A stretch of DNA of 64,000 nt from Roseateles terrae (GTDB taxonomy: Bacteria > Pseudomonadota > Gammaproteobacteria > Burkholderiales > Burkholderiaceae_C), in NCBI RefSeq assembly GCF_014192155.1, contig NZ_JACHXO010000001.1, forward strand, positions 522,069 through 586,068, in the 5' to 3' direction. A model generated the notes under the pieces. The model searched no databases and was not told the DNA's origin. It worked only from the letters and a program-made list of their open reading frames with translations. Positions 24,238-38,999 of this stretch are shown in pieces. Both the position numbers and the translations under genes were made by a program. Numbering within the stretch: position 1 is the stretch's first letter; each line of letters begins with the position of its first letter.

Positions 24238-25606
24238 GCGACTGCAGCACCGTCGGCAGCAGCTCACTCACGGTGGGGTGGATGCGCACGCCGCCCTGGA
24301 CAATCTCCGTATACGGACGCCTGGACGCCATCACATCCAGCAGCGACTGGATGGCCTCGTCCCCATCGACACCCAGCAGCGTCGCACTCACAAGCGCCCG
24401 CGTTTCGGCATCCACGATCAGCTTGATGAAGCCCGCTTCCTCACCTTTTTCCACCGCGCGGCCCACGCGTGACATCGGCCGTGTGCCGATCAGCGCCGGG
24501 CGACCGCTCTTGCGCACCTCCTGCTCACTCGGCCCGATGCGGGCCAGCGGCGGATCGGTGTAGAGCGCATAAGCCACCAGCCGGTCCTTGATGCTGCGGC
24601 TGGCGCCACTGAAGAGGTTGTCCGCCAGCACCTCGAAGTCATTCCAGGCGGTATGGGTGAAGGCGCCCCGTCCATTGCAATCGCCCAGGGCCCAGATGTG
24701 CGGCACGTTCGTCTGCAGCTGGTCATTCACCCTGATATAGCCCCGCTCGTCCGTGACCACGCCAGCGCGATCGAGCCCCAGATCGTGGGTGTTGGGTTGC
24801 CGTCCGGTGGCGATCAGCACATGGCTGCCGAGCAGTCGCGGCTCACCTTCGCTGCAATTCACGTCCACCGCGATCCCATCGCGCGCCGGCGCCAGACGCA
24901 CGCACTCCGCCCCGGTGCGAATGCCGATGCCTTCGCCCTCCAGCAGTTGCTGCAGCGCCTGGGCGACGTCGGCATCTTCCTTGGGCACCAGCTGTTGGCC
25001 GCGCTGCACCACCGTCACCTCGGCGCCAAAGCGCCGGAACATCTGCGCAAACTCCAGGCCGATATAGCTGCCGCCCACCACCACCAGATGCCGGGGCAGG
25101 CGGTCCAGCTGCATGATGCTGGCATTGGTCAGCCACGGAACGTCCTCCAGTCCCTCCACGCCAGGCTGCGCGGGCCGTCCGCCGACGTTGATGAAGATCC
25201 GTTCGGCCTGCAGCCGGCGTTGGCCGACCCGCACGGTGTGGTCGTCCTCGAACTGCGCATGGCCCATGATCAGCTCGACCTGGCGCATGCCCCGCAGCCA
25301 CAGGTCCACGCCCTGGCGGGACTTGCCGGCGATGCGGTCCTTGCGCGCCAGCACGGCGGCCAGGTCCACCTCGGCGCCGGCCGGCACCCGCACGCCCCAG
25401 CGCTGCGCCTGCTGCACCACCCAGGCCGCGTGCGCGCTGGCCACCATGGCCTTGGTGGGGATGCAGCCGGTGTTGACGCAGGTGCCGCCCACGCGGCTCC
25501 GCTCGATCACCGCCACCCGCCATCCCGCCTGGGACATGCGCTCGGCCAGCGGCGGTCCGGCTTGACCGGCGCCGATGATGATGGCGTCAAACGCGGTGGC
25601 TTCCAT
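24188..25606 (-). CDS. FAD-dependent pyridine nucleotide-disulfide oxidoreductase (mercuric reductase/dihydrolipoamide dehydrogenase-like)
   Basis: 472 residues. FAD-binding AIIIGAGQAGPPLAERM, redox-active disulfide Cys43-Cys48 (GGTCVNTGCIPTK), NAD(P)-binding VVVGGSYIGLEFAQMF, the second FAD motif IWALGDCNGRGAFTHT and a dimerisation domain ending RIHPTVSELLPTVL with the catalytic His-Pro. No N-terminal heavy-metal domain and no C-terminal vicinal cysteines of mercuric reductase, and no 2-oxoacid dehydrogenase genes are near. It is therefore an orphan disulfide reductase of unknown substrate. ATG 25606 begins the FAD motif. Convergent overlap with the LysR gene. Confidence 0.88.
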   Translation of the reverse strand: MEATAFDAIIIGAGQAGPPLAERMSQAGWRVAVIERSRVGGTCVNTGCIPTKAMVASAHAAWVVQQAQRWGVRVPAGAEVDLAAVLARKDRIAGKSRQGVDLWLRGMRQVELIMGHAQFEDDHTVRVGQRRLQAERIFINVGGRPAQPGVEGLEDVPWLTNASIMQLDRLPRHLVVVGGSYIGLEFAQMFRRFGAEVTVVQRGQQLVPKEDADVAQALQQLLEGEGIGIRTGAECVRLAPARDGIAVDVNCSEGEPRLLGSHVLIATGRQPNTHDLGLDRAGVVTDERGYIRVNDQLQTNVPHIWALGDCNGRGAFTHTAWNDFEVLADNLFSGASRSIKDRLVAYALYTDPPLARIGPSEQEVRKSGRPALIGTRPMSRVGRAVEKGEEAGFIKLIVDAETRALVSATLLGVDGDEAIQSLLDVMASRRPYTEIVQGGVRIHPTVSELLPTVLQSLKPMPAEAAKASQSPT

Positions 25607-25683
25607 GCGGGTCCTTCGAGAGCGGGAGGACCCCGAGCCTAGAAGCATCGGGCGGGTAACGCAAGGCATGGCGGATGCAGCGC

Positions 25684-25711
25684 TTGACCATACCCCCAGG
25701 GGGTATACACT
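25684..25711 (+). promoter_or_regulatory. frmR promoter with embedded FrmR operator
   Basis: TTGACC (25684-25689), 16-bp spacer, TACACT (25706-25711). The spacer holds the perfect 17-bp palindrome ATACCCCC-A-GGGGGTAT at 25690-25706, the G/C-tract operator type of FrmR/RcnR/CsoR repressors. Binding there would occlude RNA polymerase until formaldehyde modifies FrmR (family knowledge). Confidence 0.85.
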
Positions 25712-25718
25712 CCGGCCC

Positions 25719-27121
<1,403 letters not shown>

Positions 27122-27212
27122 GGCCCCACCGCTGCGTCTCTTGATTTAGTGCAAGGACAGGCGGCAGGGCCGCTGGCAGGATGGCCCGCTTCATGACTGA
27201 ATCGGCCTGTCC

Positions 27213-28420
27213 ATGTCCAGCACCCTGTCCCTGTTCGACCGTCTCTCGCTGGCGGGTCTCCAGCCACTGACGCTGGCCGGTCGGCAGCTCCTGCCCATCG
27301 TGCAGGGCGGCATGGGCGTGGGCGTGTCGGCGCACCGCCTGGCGGGCAGCGTGGCCGCGCAGGGCGCCATGGGCACGATTTCTTCAGTGGACCTGCGCCG
27401 TCACCATCCCGACCTGATGGCCCAATGCAGCAGCGCCGAGGTCGGCAACGACCTGGAAGCCCGCAAGACCGCCATCGTGGCCGCCAATCAGGTGGCGCTG
27501 GCGCGGGAGATCCAGCGGGCGCGCGAACTGTGCAAACAAAGCGGCCTGCTGGCCGTCAACATCATGCGCGCGGTGAGCGACTACGCGGCTTCGGTGCGCA
27601 CGTCGCTGGAGCAGGGCATCGATGCTCTGGTGGTGGGCGCCGGTCTGCCGCTGGAACTGCCGGACCTGGCCAGCGACCATCCCAAGACCGCGCTGATTCC
27701 CATCCTGTCCGACGCGCGCGGCGTGTCGCTGCTGTGGCGCAAATGGGAACGCCGCAAGCGGGTGCCGGACGCCATCATCATCGAACATCCCGGCCATGCC
27801 GGCGGCCACCTGGGCGCTGCGCGGGTGGCGGATGTGACCGACAGTCGCTTTGATTTTGAGGTCGTCATTCCCGCCGTGCGGCAGTGGATCCGGGACGCCG
27901 GCATGGAGGGGCGGGTGCCGCTGATTGCTGCCGGCGGCATTCGCCGCTGCGAGGACATCCAGCGGCTTCAATCTCTGGGCGCAGATGGGGTCCAGATGGG
28001 CACGCCCTTTGTGGCCACCCATGAATGCGATGCCCACCCCGAATTCAAGCGGGTGCTGGCCGAAGCGCCGGACGAGGCGCTGGTGGAGTTCACCAGCGTG
28101 GCGGGTCTGCCGGCGCGTGCGGTGATGACGCCCTGGCTGCGCAAATACCTGGGCGCGGAGCCACGCCTGCAGACCGTGGCCCAGCTCAAAAAGCACTGCA
28201 CCATGGCCTTCGACTGCCTGGCGCAATGCGGCCTGCGGGATGGCCTCAAGGGCTGGGGCCAGTTCTGCATCGACCAGCGTCTGGCCGCCGCACTGCGCGG
28301 CGAGGTGGACAAGGGGCTGTTCTTCCGCGGCAAGGGGGCCTTGCCGTTCGGCTCACAAATGGCGTCGGTGCGGGAACTGCTGGAACGTGTCCTGACCCCC
28401 GGTGTTCCGACGCCTGCGGT

Positions 28421-28442
<22 letters not shown>
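27213..28442 (+). CDS. Nitronate monooxygenase / 2-nitropropane dioxygenase-like FMN protein
   Basis: 409 residues. FMN barrel with PIVQGGMGVGVSAHRLAGSV at the start, IIIEHPGHAGGHLGAARVAD, PLIAAGGIRRCEDIQRL and GADGVQMGTPFVATHECDAH in the phosphate-binding half. The motif GHAGGH is the conserved histidine-bearing loop of the family. Members oxidise alkyl nitronates or serve as FMN oxidoreductases. It starts 91 bp after frmA and may be cotranscribed; its 3' end overlaps the convergent serine acetyltransferase gene by 22 bp. Substrate uncertain. Confidence 0.85.
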
Positions 28443-29350
<908 letters not shown>

Positions 29351-29420
29351 GCTGGAATCCTCACTGCCGTCGATCGGCGTCAAGAGAAGTCGGAAGGGAT
29401 GGGGAGCAAGCCTAACAAAC

Positions 29421-29446
29421 AAAAAAAACCCAGGCCGAGGCCTGGG
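29421..29446 (-). terminator. Intrinsic terminator of the hypothetical gene 29520-29915
   Basis: On the minus strand CCCAGGCC-TC-GGCCTGGG followed by eight T (29428-29421). It separates the hypothetical gene from the serine acetyltransferase start at 29350. Confidence 0.85.
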
Positions 29447-29519
29447 CAAGCTGCTTAGGGAAGCAGGAGGTAATCGTTGCGTCTGCCGGACGTCCGGCAG
29501 GCGTGGTGTCCGGGGCGGC

Positions 29520-29915
29520 TCAGGCCGCGCAGGCAATCACATCAAACAGTTGCAGGCGCGGCGCGCGGATGACCAGATGGGTGGGCATCAGCACCGGCGG
29601 ATTGGCAATGGCCACCAGCACCAGGTCGCTGCCCAGCTGCAGGGCGGTCACGCCGTCCTCGCCGCTCCAGCGCACCCGGCCGACCAGGCAGACGCGGCCT
29701 TCCTCTTCGAAGATCGCTTCGTCTTCTTCCCGGCTGCCAGCCACTTCATATCCCCAGGTCAGCACCCCGGGGATGGCCAGTTCCACCTGTCGGCGTGCGC
29801 CTTCTTCAGGTCGCAGCCCCACCCATTGGGCGGTACCCCAGCCATGTGGCGACTCGAAAGTCACCGTCGACATGCTGCCGTTGAGTTGCCGAAACTGATG
29901 AAGATGAACCTGCAT
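29520..29915 (-). CDS. Hypothetical protein
   Basis: 131 residues, family not recognised. It is beta-rich and acidic (EVAGSREEDEAIFEEEGRV), without signal peptide, membrane segment or catalytic motif, ending in a Cys-containing DVIACAA. ATG 29915 is tentative; ATG 29873 (MSTVTFESP) would remove 14 residues. Single-gene unit with a strong terminator, so it is likely expressed. The divergent neighbour is the retropepsin/TPR gene. Confidence 0.6.
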   Translation of the reverse strand: MQVHLHQFRQLNGSMSTVTFESPHGWGTAQWVGLRPEEGARRQVELAIPGVLTWGYEVAGSREEDEAIFEEEGRVCLVGRVRWSGEDGVTALQLGSDLVLVAIANPPVLMPTHLVIRAPRLQLFDVIACAA

Positions 29916-30134
29916 GTCCCATGTCCTGATCGCCGGGATCGGTCCCGGTCTGTCCATGGGTGTGAACTGTCGCAGCCAGCCGTTTCATCACCGTTTCACG
30001 ACGCAACCGGCGGCGGCGCGGCAGGGACGGCGACGGACACGCCCTCTTGCGGGGGTCTGGCGGCATCGATGCGCTTGGCGCGATACTGGGCCGGGAGTCT
30101 TGGTCAACACCACCGAATGTTCAGGGAGGACAAG

Positions 30135-32117
30135 GTGTTACAACAACAAGTGTCGGCGGCGGACGCAGATTCAAGGGCCTCGGCGGGGCGATTCTGGTCG
30201 CGTCTTCTGCATTGGCGCGCGCCATGTCTGGCCGCGCTGCTGGTCGCTTGTGCGCCCGCCACCTGGGCGCAATGCGTGATGGAGAACATGGAGATTCCGG
30301 TGCGGATCGTCGGGAACCGCCCGATTGCCATGCTCACGCTCAATGGGGTCGAGGCCCCGATGCTGGTGGACTCGGGCGCCTTCCACAGCATCCTGTCGCC
30401 GTCGACGGCTGCGCGGTTGAACCTGCCCCTGCGCCATCTGCCTTTCGGCATGGACATCGAGGGATACACGGGTGACATCGAGGCCCAGCTCACCCGCGTC
30501 GAGCGTGTCGGCCTGCGCGGTGCCGAGATGAAGAAGGTCGATTTCGTGGTGGGCGGCAGCGAGCTGGGCAACGGCATCATGGGGATCCTGGGGCGCAACA
30601 TCCTGTCAGCCATGGACACCGAATATGACTTTGCTCATGGGGCCATTCGGTTGTCCAACCCGGGCAAGGACTGCAGGTCGGCCAATCTTGCGTACTGGGC
30701 CAATGGTGCGCCGGTGGTCACGGCGGAACTCAAACGCGGCAGGAACAGCCGTGACACGACCATCCGCCTGGATATCGCGATCAATGGCAAGACCACCGAG
30801 GCGCTGCTCGATACCGGCGCGCCCGTGACGGTACTCACGCTGAAGACGGCCAAACGCGCCGGCATTGCAGTCGACAGCCTGGTCGCGAACGGCTACTCCA
30901 GGGGCGCTGGCGAAGGGCGGGCGAAAAGCTACCTGGGCATGGTGGATACCTTCGAGCTGGGCGGCGAAAAGATCAGCAACGTCAAGATGTCGATCGACGA
31001 TAACGACGTGTTCGATTCCGGCATGTTGCTTGGCCTGGACTACTTTCTGGCCCACCGCATCTATATCTCGAAGTTGCAGGGGAAGTTTTACGCCACATGG
31101 AATGGCTCGCCGATCTTTGCCGCGCACAAGGGCATGGCCATGAGGGAGGAAGACCTCCAATACGCGGCCCGGCCGGATGATGTGCAGGCCGACAATCCCG
31201 ATGCACTGGCCCGTCGCGGCAATGCCTTCGCCGCCAATCGCGAGCACGACAAGGCGCTGGCCGACTTGAACCGGGCGATCGAACTGGCGCCGACGGTGGC
31301 TGGGTACCGGCTGGACCGGGCGCATGTCCTGCTGGCGCAGTCTCATCCTAAAGAGGCGCTGATGGACCTGGATGAGGCGCTGCGTCTGGATCCTGCACAG
31401 GCGGACGCGCGGGTCATGCGGGCGCAGTTGCGGGTGCGGCAGCGCCGCGGTGCGGACGCCCGGGCAGATCTGGAGGCCCTGGATGCGCAGCTGACGCCGT
31501 CCGCGCCGCAGCGGATACAGATGGCGACGATGTTTTTCGTGATGGGTCGGCTGCCGGAGGCCATTCGTCAGTGGAGCCTTTGGCTGCCGACGCACGAAAA
31601 CGACCATGACTACCCGACCGCCATGAACAACCGCTGCTGGTCGCGGGCGCGGCTGGGGGTGGATCTGACGATGGCGGTGAAGGATTGCGAGGCGGCGATC
31701 GGCAAGGATGAAGCGAACGCGGCCTATCGCGACAGCCTGGGGTGGGTGTATTTGCGGCTGGGTCAGCCTGCACAGGCTCGCAAGGCGTTTGATGCGGCGC
31801 TGGAGCGGGATGCGAAGTTGAGCTTCGCGCTGTACGGGCGGGGACTGGCGCTCTTGCAGCTGAAGGATGCTGCGGGGAGCCAGGCGGACCTCGCGGCGGC
31901 TCGTCAGGCGAAGTCCGATATCGACACGCGGGTGCGCCGCATGGGATTTGAGGTGGCGCCGGATGCGCCGGTGGGGGCGGCGCCCGATGCAGCGAAGGCG
32001 CCCAAGGGGCCGGATGGGCGCGAGATGCCCAAAGCGGGGGCGGCGGTCGGGGAGCCTTTGGAGGCCGAAGATCCGGCCTCGGAGGCATCCAGAGGGACAC
32101 AGGCGCCATATCAGTGA
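30135..32117 (+). CDS. Exported protein with two retropepsin-like aspartic protease domains and TPR repeats
   Basis: 660 residues from GTG 30135, which follows AGGGAGG with ideal spacing; an ATG at 30117 is the alternative. A signal-like segment (LAALLVACAPATWA, about 32-45) precedes two retropepsin-like domains: Asp79 in MLVDSGAFHS with later NGIMGILGRNIL, and Asp226 in ALLDTGAPVTVL with later MLLGLDYFL. A viral protease dimer has one Asp per chain; two domains in tandem can form the pair within one chain. TPR repeats follow (about 354-600: [40 protein letters not shown]), then an acidic Pro/Ala tail. Periplasmic or outer-membrane-side protease or binding scaffold; substrate unknown. Confidence 0.82.
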   Translation: MLQQQVSAADADSRASAGRFWSRLLHWRAPCLAALLVACAPATWAQCVMENMEIPVRIVGNRPIAMLTLNGVEAPMLVDSGAFHSILSPSTAARLNLPLRHLPFGMDIEGYTGDIEAQLTRVERVGLRGAEMKKVDFVVGGSELGNGIMGILGRNILSAMDTEYDFAHGAIRLSNPGKDCRSANLAYWANGAPVVTAELKRGRNSRDTTIRLDIAINGKTTEALLDTGAPVTVLTLKTAKRAGIAVDSLVANGYSRGAGEGRAKSYLGMVDTFELGGEKISNVKMSIDDNDVFDSGMLLGLDYFLAHRIYISKLQGKFYATWNGSPIFAAHKGMAMREEDLQYAARPDDVQADNPDALARRGNAFAANREHDKALADLNRAIELAPTVAGYRLDRAHVLLAQSHPKEALMDLDEALRLDPAQADARVMRAQLRVRQRRGADARADLEALDAQLTPSAPQRIQMATMFFVMGRLPEAIRQWSLWLPTHENDHDYPTAMNNRCWSRARLGVDLTMAVKDCEAAIGKDEANAAYRDSLGWVYLRLGQPAQARKAFDAALERDAKLSFALYGRGLALLQLKDAAGSQADLAAARQAKSDIDTRVRRMGFEVAPDAPVGAAPDAAKAPKGPDGREMPKAGAAVGEPLEAEDPASEASRGTQAPYQ

Positions 32118-32188
32118 GGCCTGCTGAAGGTCACTTCATCCCGGACCGGAACGACGGTCACGATCACCGGCGAGCGGATGAGCCCTAA

Positions 32189-32221
32189 CAAAAAAGCCCG
32201 CAGGTCCATGTCCCTGCGGGC
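32189..32221 (-). terminator. Intrinsic terminator of the M4 protease gene
   Basis: On the minus strand GCCCGCAGG/CCTGCGGGC stem with an 8-base loop, then TTTTTTGTT. The plus strand has no T-tract, so it serves the metalloprotease gene ending at 32260. Confidence 0.85.
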
Positions 32222-32259
32222 TTGCATCAGCCTCAGCGCTCGCTGAGGACCGATTCAGC

Positions 32260-34484
<2,225 letters not shown>

Positions 34485-37130
34485 TTACCGCTGGCTGAGG
34501 TCGATGTAAGGCGCCGTACGGGAGGCCTTGGCCAGGGCCACCTCCTGGGGCGTGCCGGCCGCCACGATCTGTCCGCCCGCCTGGCCGGCGCCCGGTCCCA
34601 GGTCAATGACCCAGTCCGCCTGCGCCACCACCCGCATGTCGTGTTCCACCACGACCACGGTGTGGCCCGCATCGACCAGATCATTGAGCTGCACCATCAG
34701 CTTGTCCACATCCGAGGGATGCAGGCCGGTGGTGGGTTCATCCAGCACATACAGCGTGTGGCCGCGCGAAGAACGCTGCAGCTCCGTCACCAGCTTGATG
34801 CGCTGCGCCTCGCCGCCGGACAGCTCCGTGGCCGGCTGGCCCAGCCGCAGATAACCCAGCCCGATGCCCTGCAGCAGTCCGAGCGGCCGCGCCAGAGACG
34901 GCTCATCAGCGAAAAAGTCGAGCGCGGCTTCCACCGTCATGCCCAACACTTCCGCAATCGACCGCTCGCGGTACCGCACTTTCAAGGTCGCCTCGTTGTA
35001 GCGGGCGCCGTGGCAGGTGGGGCAGGGCGCAAACACGCTCGGCATGAACAGCAGCTCAACGCTGACAAAGCCCTCGCCCTCGCAGGTCTCACAGCGGCCC
35101 TTGGCCACATTGAAGGAGAAACGGCCGGCGTCGTACTTGCGCGCCCTGGCCGCGGGTGTGGCGGCAAACAGCTTGCGGACGTGATCGAACAGCCCGGTGT
35201 AGGTGGCCAGGTTGGAGCGGGGCGTGCGACCGATTGGTTTCTGGTCCACCTGCACCAGACGGCGGATGTGGGATGCCCCGGCAGCAATGCGGCCACCCGT
35301 CGGAGCGACCGGCTCCCCATCGAGTTCGTCGTTCTCCTCGGCGGGGGCACTGGTGTCCTGGCCGAGATGCTCCGACACCAGATCCACCAACGCCCGACTG
35401 ATCAGCGACGACTTGCCGGAGCCGGAGATACCGGTCACTGCCGTGAACACACCCAACGGGAACGCCGCGCTCAGGTCCTGCAGGTTGTTCTGGGTGACAC
35501 CTTCCAGCCGCAACCAGTCCTGCGGTTCACGCGGGTCGCCGCGTGACGGTCGTCGGGGATCCTTCGACGGAAACAGATGCGCCGCCGTCTTCGACCCTTG
35601 AACCCCGGCCAGCCCTTCCACCGGCCCGCTGTAGAGCACCCGCCCGCCGCGTTCACCGGCTTCCGGGCCGACGTCGACCAGCCAGTCGGCCTGCCGCATC
35701 AGCGTCAGGTCATGCTCCACCACATAGACCGAATTGCCCGCTGCCTGCAGTTGCCGCAGCGCCGTCATCAAGGCTTCGCCGTCCGCGGGATGCAAGCCGG
35801 CGGAGGGCTCATCCAGCACGTAGATGACGCCGAAGAGGTTGGAGCAGATCTGCGTGGCGAGCCGCAAGCGCTGCAGCTCCCCGGGGGACACGCTCGGCGT
35901 GGCCCGGTCCAGCGACAGATGCCCCAGACCCAGCGTCAGCAGCGGCCCCAGCCGCATCAGCACATCGGCCACGATGCGCTCGGCGGCGATCTTCTTTTCC
36001 TGCGAGAGGCCCGTGTGCCGCACCTGCTGCAGCCGCTGGGCCACGTCCGCCAGCGGCAGTTGCGACAGTGTGCCGATGTCCAGGCCGTCGAAGGTCACCG
36101 ACAGCGCCTCGCGTTTAAGCCGCTTGCCGTCGCACACCGGGCAGGCGCCGCCGATCATGTAGCGGGACACCCGGCGCTTCATCAGCGCGCTCTGGGTGGT
36201 GGCGAAGGTATGCATCACATAGCGCCTGGCGCTGCTGAAGGTGCCCTGGTAGCTGGGCTCCATCTTGCGGCGCAGGGCATCGCGGGTTTCAGCAGGGGTG
36301 AAGCCCGCATAGACGGGCACGGTGGGCTGCTCGTCGGTGAACAGGATCCAGTCGCGGGTCTTGCGCGGCAGGTCCCGCCAGGGCTTGTCGACATCGATGC
36401 CCAGGGTCACCAGGATGTCGCGCAGGTTCTGTCCATGCCAGGCCGGGGGCCACGCGGCCACTGCACGCTCACGGATGGTGAGGCTGGTGTCCGGCACCAT
36501 GGAAGCTTCGGTCACCTCATACACCCGGCCCAGGCCGTGGCAATGCGGGCACGCGCCCTGCGGGGTATTGGGAGAGAAGTCTTCCGCATACAGCATCGGC
36601 TGCTTGGCGGGGTAGGCGCCGGCCCGCGAATACAGCATGCGCAAGAGGGACGACAGACCGGTGACGCTGCCCACCGACGACCGCGCGTTGGGCGTGCCGC
36701 GCTGCTGCTGCAGGGCCACGGCGGGCGGCAGGCCGTGGATCGCATCCACTGCCGGCACACCCACCTGATCGATCAGCCGCCGGGCGTAGGGCGCGACGGA
36801 TTCGAAGTAGCGGCGCTGCGCCTCGGCGTAAATGGTGCCAAAGGCCAGCGAGGACTTGCCCGAGCCGGAGACGCCGGTGAAGGCCACCAGCGCGTCGCGC
36901 GGGATGTCGACGTCCACATTCTTGAGGTTGTGCTCACGCGCCCCTCGCACCTGCACGCAACCGGCCGGTGCGGAACCCGGTGGTTGGGCGGCTACCGGAG
37001 CCCCACCCGTTCCCGACGCTGACCGTGAAGCCGCACCCGCCATGGCCGAGCCTGAAGGCCCTGGCCCTGTCGGGTGGGTCTGGCGTGCAGAACGGGCGGG
37101 ACGGGACGAACGTGGCGAATCTTTCGGCAA
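34485..37130 (-). CDS. UvrA-like ABC ATPase (class II / UvrA2 type)
   Basis: 881 residues, shorter than housekeeping UvrA (about 940). Two ABC modules: Walker [10 protein letters not shown] near 86-94 and [10 protein letters not shown] in the second half, signatures [15 protein letters not shown] and [15 protein letters not shown], and zinc-type CxxC pairs ([18 protein letters not shown]). The region that should carry the UvrB-binding domain is reduced, as in UvrA2 proteins linked to DNA damage or DNA-binding drug tolerance rather than core excision repair. A 50-residue Ser/Gly/Pro-rich N-terminus is extra. No uvrB partner nearby. Class II assignment rests on length and alignment by eye. Confidence 0.82.
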   Translation of the reverse strand: MPKDSPRSSRPARSARQTHPTGPGPSGSAMAGAASRSASGTGGAPVAAQPPGSAPAGCVQVRGAREHNLKNVDVDIPRDALVAFTGVSGSGKSSLAFGTIYAEAQRRYFESVAPYARRLIDQVGVPAVDAIHGLPPAVALQQQRGTPNARSSVGSVTGLSSLLRMLYSRAGAYPAKQPMLYAEDFSPNTPQGACPHCHGLGRVYEVTEASMVPDTSLTIRERAVAAWPPAWHGQNLRDILVTLGIDVDKPWRDLPRKTRDWILFTDEQPTVPVYAGFTPAETRDALRRKMEPSYQGTFSSARRYVMHTFATTQSALMKRRVSRYMIGGACPVCDGKRLKREALSVTFDGLDIGTLSQLPLADVAQRLQQVRHTGLSQEKKIAAERIVADVLMRLGPLLTLGLGHLSLDRATPSVSPGELQRLRLATQICSNLFGVIYVLDEPSAGLHPADGEALMTALRQLQAAGNSVYVVEHDLTLMRQADWLVDVGPEAGERGGRVLYSGPVEGLAGVQGSKTAAHLFPSKDPRRPSRGDPREPQDWLRLEGVTQNNLQDLSAAFPLGVFTAVTGISGSGKSSLISRALVDLVSEHLGQDTSAPAEENDELDGEPVAPTGGRIAAGASHIRRLVQVDQKPIGRTPRSNLATYTGLFDHVRKLFAATPAARARKYDAGRFSFNVAKGRCETCEGEGFVSVELLFMPSVFAPCPTCHGARYNEATLKVRYRERSIAEVLGMTVEAALDFFADEPSLARPLGLLQGIGLGYLRLGQPATELSGGEAQRIKLVTELQRSSRGHTLYVLDEPTTGLHPSDVDKLMVQLNDLVDAGHTVVVVEHDMRVVAQADWVIDLGPGAGQAGGQIVAAGTPQEVALAKASRTAPYIDLSQR

Positions 37131-37215
37131 AGCGGCACCTGACGGAAAGGGAGCAGGAGTATGAGACCTGCCGCCCCTTCAGCAAACCGGGTGCCCGCGC
37201 CCGTGTGCGGTGGCT

Positions 37216-38829
37216 TCAGCTGCTGCGCAACTTGAAGACGCGCACCGTCTGCGCCAGCTGTTCCGCCTGATGCCGAAGGCTGTCCGCCGCCGCTGCGCTT
37301 TCTTCCACCAGGGCGGCATTTTGCTGCGTGACCTGATCCAGCTGCGCCACGGCATCACTGACCTGGCTGATGCCGGAGGTCTGCTCCGTGGTGGAGTGGG
37401 AGATTTCGCCGAGCAGGTCGTTGACCTTCTGCACCTGCGCCACGATGGCCGTCATGCTGCGGCCGGCCTCATCGACCAGCCGGGTGCCCGTCTCCACCTT
37501 CTGCGCGCTGTCCTCGATCAGTTGCTTGATTTCCTTGGCCGCGCCGGCCGAGCGCTGGGCCAGCGTGCGCACCTCGGAGGCCACGACCGCGAAGCCACGC
37601 CCCTGTTCACCAGCCCGCGCTGCCTCCACGGCAGCGTTGAGCGCCAGGATGTTGGTCTGGAAGGCGATGCCGTCGATCACCCCGATGATGTCGCCGATGC
37701 GCCGGGAAGAGGTGACGATTTCCTGCATCGTCGAGACCACATTGCCCACCACCACGCCGCCGCCGGCCGCTGCGGCCGAGGCTTCGCCGGCCAGCCGCGC
37801 CGCTTCCTGCGCGGTGTCCGCATTGCTGCGCACGGTGCTGGTCAGCTCTTCCATCGAGGCGGCGGTCTCCTCGAGATTGGCCGCCTGCTGCTCGGTGCGT
37901 TGGCTGAGGTCGGCATTGCCGTTGGCAATTTCGCTGGAGCCGGCGGCGATGTGCTCGCTGCCCTGACGCACCGTGCTCACGATGCGGGACAGGGACGTCT
38001 GCATGTGCTGCGTGGCGCTGAGCATGTCCGCGACCTCGCCGCGGCCCACCACATGGATGTCCTGGGACAGATCCCCGTCGCCGATGGCGGTGACCGCCTG
38101 AATGGCCTGCCCCAGCGACTTGCGGATGCCGGTCACCACCGCCCACGCCAGGAAGCAAAGCAGCAGCACGCCGCATCCGCCGGAGAGGATGATGATCCAG
38201 CGATAGCTGTTGACCATCTGCAGCGTGCGCTCCGCCTGCTCGGCCGAGCGTTCCGCCTGGAAGCTCACCATCTTGTCGGCCGCTGCGTTGTACTTGTCCA
38301 TCAACGGCGCATAGGTGCTCTGCGCCACCGTTTTGGCCTGGGCGAGATCACCGGCCTTCTTCAGCGCCAGGCCCTTGTCCCGCGCTTCCAGATACGGTTT
38401 GCGCGCGGCATTGAGCTCATCCAGGATGGCCAGACCTTCGGGACTCTTCTCGAGTTCCACATAGCGCTTCTGAACCTCGGACGTGTCCTTGGTGGTGGCG
38501 GCGATGGCGTCCTTGAAATAGGTCTGGAGGTCGTCGCCCTCGGACATGATCACCGCGAACACCCGGGTCGAATTGACCGCGATGTTGCTTCGCCAGCGCT
38601 GCGCCAATTGCAGCCGGTCCATCTGCTCATTGGCCAGATGGTCGACGGTATCGCCGAGTTGATTGACCCGGACCAGGCTGATGGCGCTCAGGCCCAGGAG
38701 GATGGCGGCCGCAATGGCCACCAAAAGCACGAACTGCTGAGCGATGCTGAATCGCGCGCCCAGGCCGCCCACAGCTGCGTTGGTGTGCAAGGTGGTCTCC
38801 CCGTCAGCCTCCAGGAGGCTTTCAGACAT
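37216..38829 (-). CDS. Methyl-accepting chemotaxis protein
   Basis: 537 residues. Membrane segments at about 30-51 and 209-232 bracket a four-helix-bundle periplasmic sensor (52-208, with [20 protein letters not shown] typical of Tar-like 4HB_MCP domains). A HAMP domain (about 233-285) leads to the cytoplasmic hairpin with the signature [20 protein letters not shown], where CheA/CheW bind. The ligand is unknown. ATG 38829 starts just before the first membrane segment without a strong ribosome site. No che genes adjacent. The upstream stretch 38830-38999 shows no clear FliA promoter. Confidence 0.92.
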   Translation of the reverse strand: MSESLLEADGETTLHTNAAVGGLGARFSIAQQFVLLVAIAAAILLGLSAISLVRVNQLGDTVDHLANEQMDRLQLAQRWRSNIAVNSTRVFAVIMSEGDDLQTYFKDAIAATTKDTSEVQKRYVELEKSPEGLAILDELNAARKPYLEARDKGLALKKAGDLAQAKTVAQSTYAPLMDKYNAAADKMVSFQAERSAEQAERTLQMVNSYRWIIILSGGCGVLLLCFLAWAVVTGIRKSLGQAIQAVTAIGDGDLSQDIHVVGRGEVADMLSATQHMQTSLSRIVSTVRQGSEHIAAGSSEIANGNADLSQRTEQQAANLEETAASMEELTSTVRSNADTAQEAARLAGEASAAAAGGGVVVGNVVSTMQEIVTSSRRIGDIIGVIDGIAFQTNILALNAAVEAARAGEQGRGFAVVASEVRTLAQRSAGAAKEIKQLIEDSAQKVETGTRLVDEAGRSMTAIVAQVQKVNDLLGEISHSTTEQTSGISQVSDAVAQLDQVTQQNAALVEESAAAADSLRHQAEQLAQTVRVFKLRSS

Positions 38830-38999
38830 GCAAGCGGTCGATCGGAACGCCAGAGTGCTGGCGCCGTCGTCCGTCTTTCTCCCTGACGTCCCACGGCGAA
38901 TGGTACGAGTCAAGGGCGATGCTCGCACGGGGAATGTGTCCCCGACTTGAGTGGAACGCGACTTTGTGCGCGGACACCGCGGGCCGTCGGGCCCTGACG

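Noticed and set aside
30117-30134. ATG 30117 as start of the retropepsin/TPR gene
   Set aside because: GTG 30135 is directly preceded by AGGGAGG at good distance; the ATG lies before this site.
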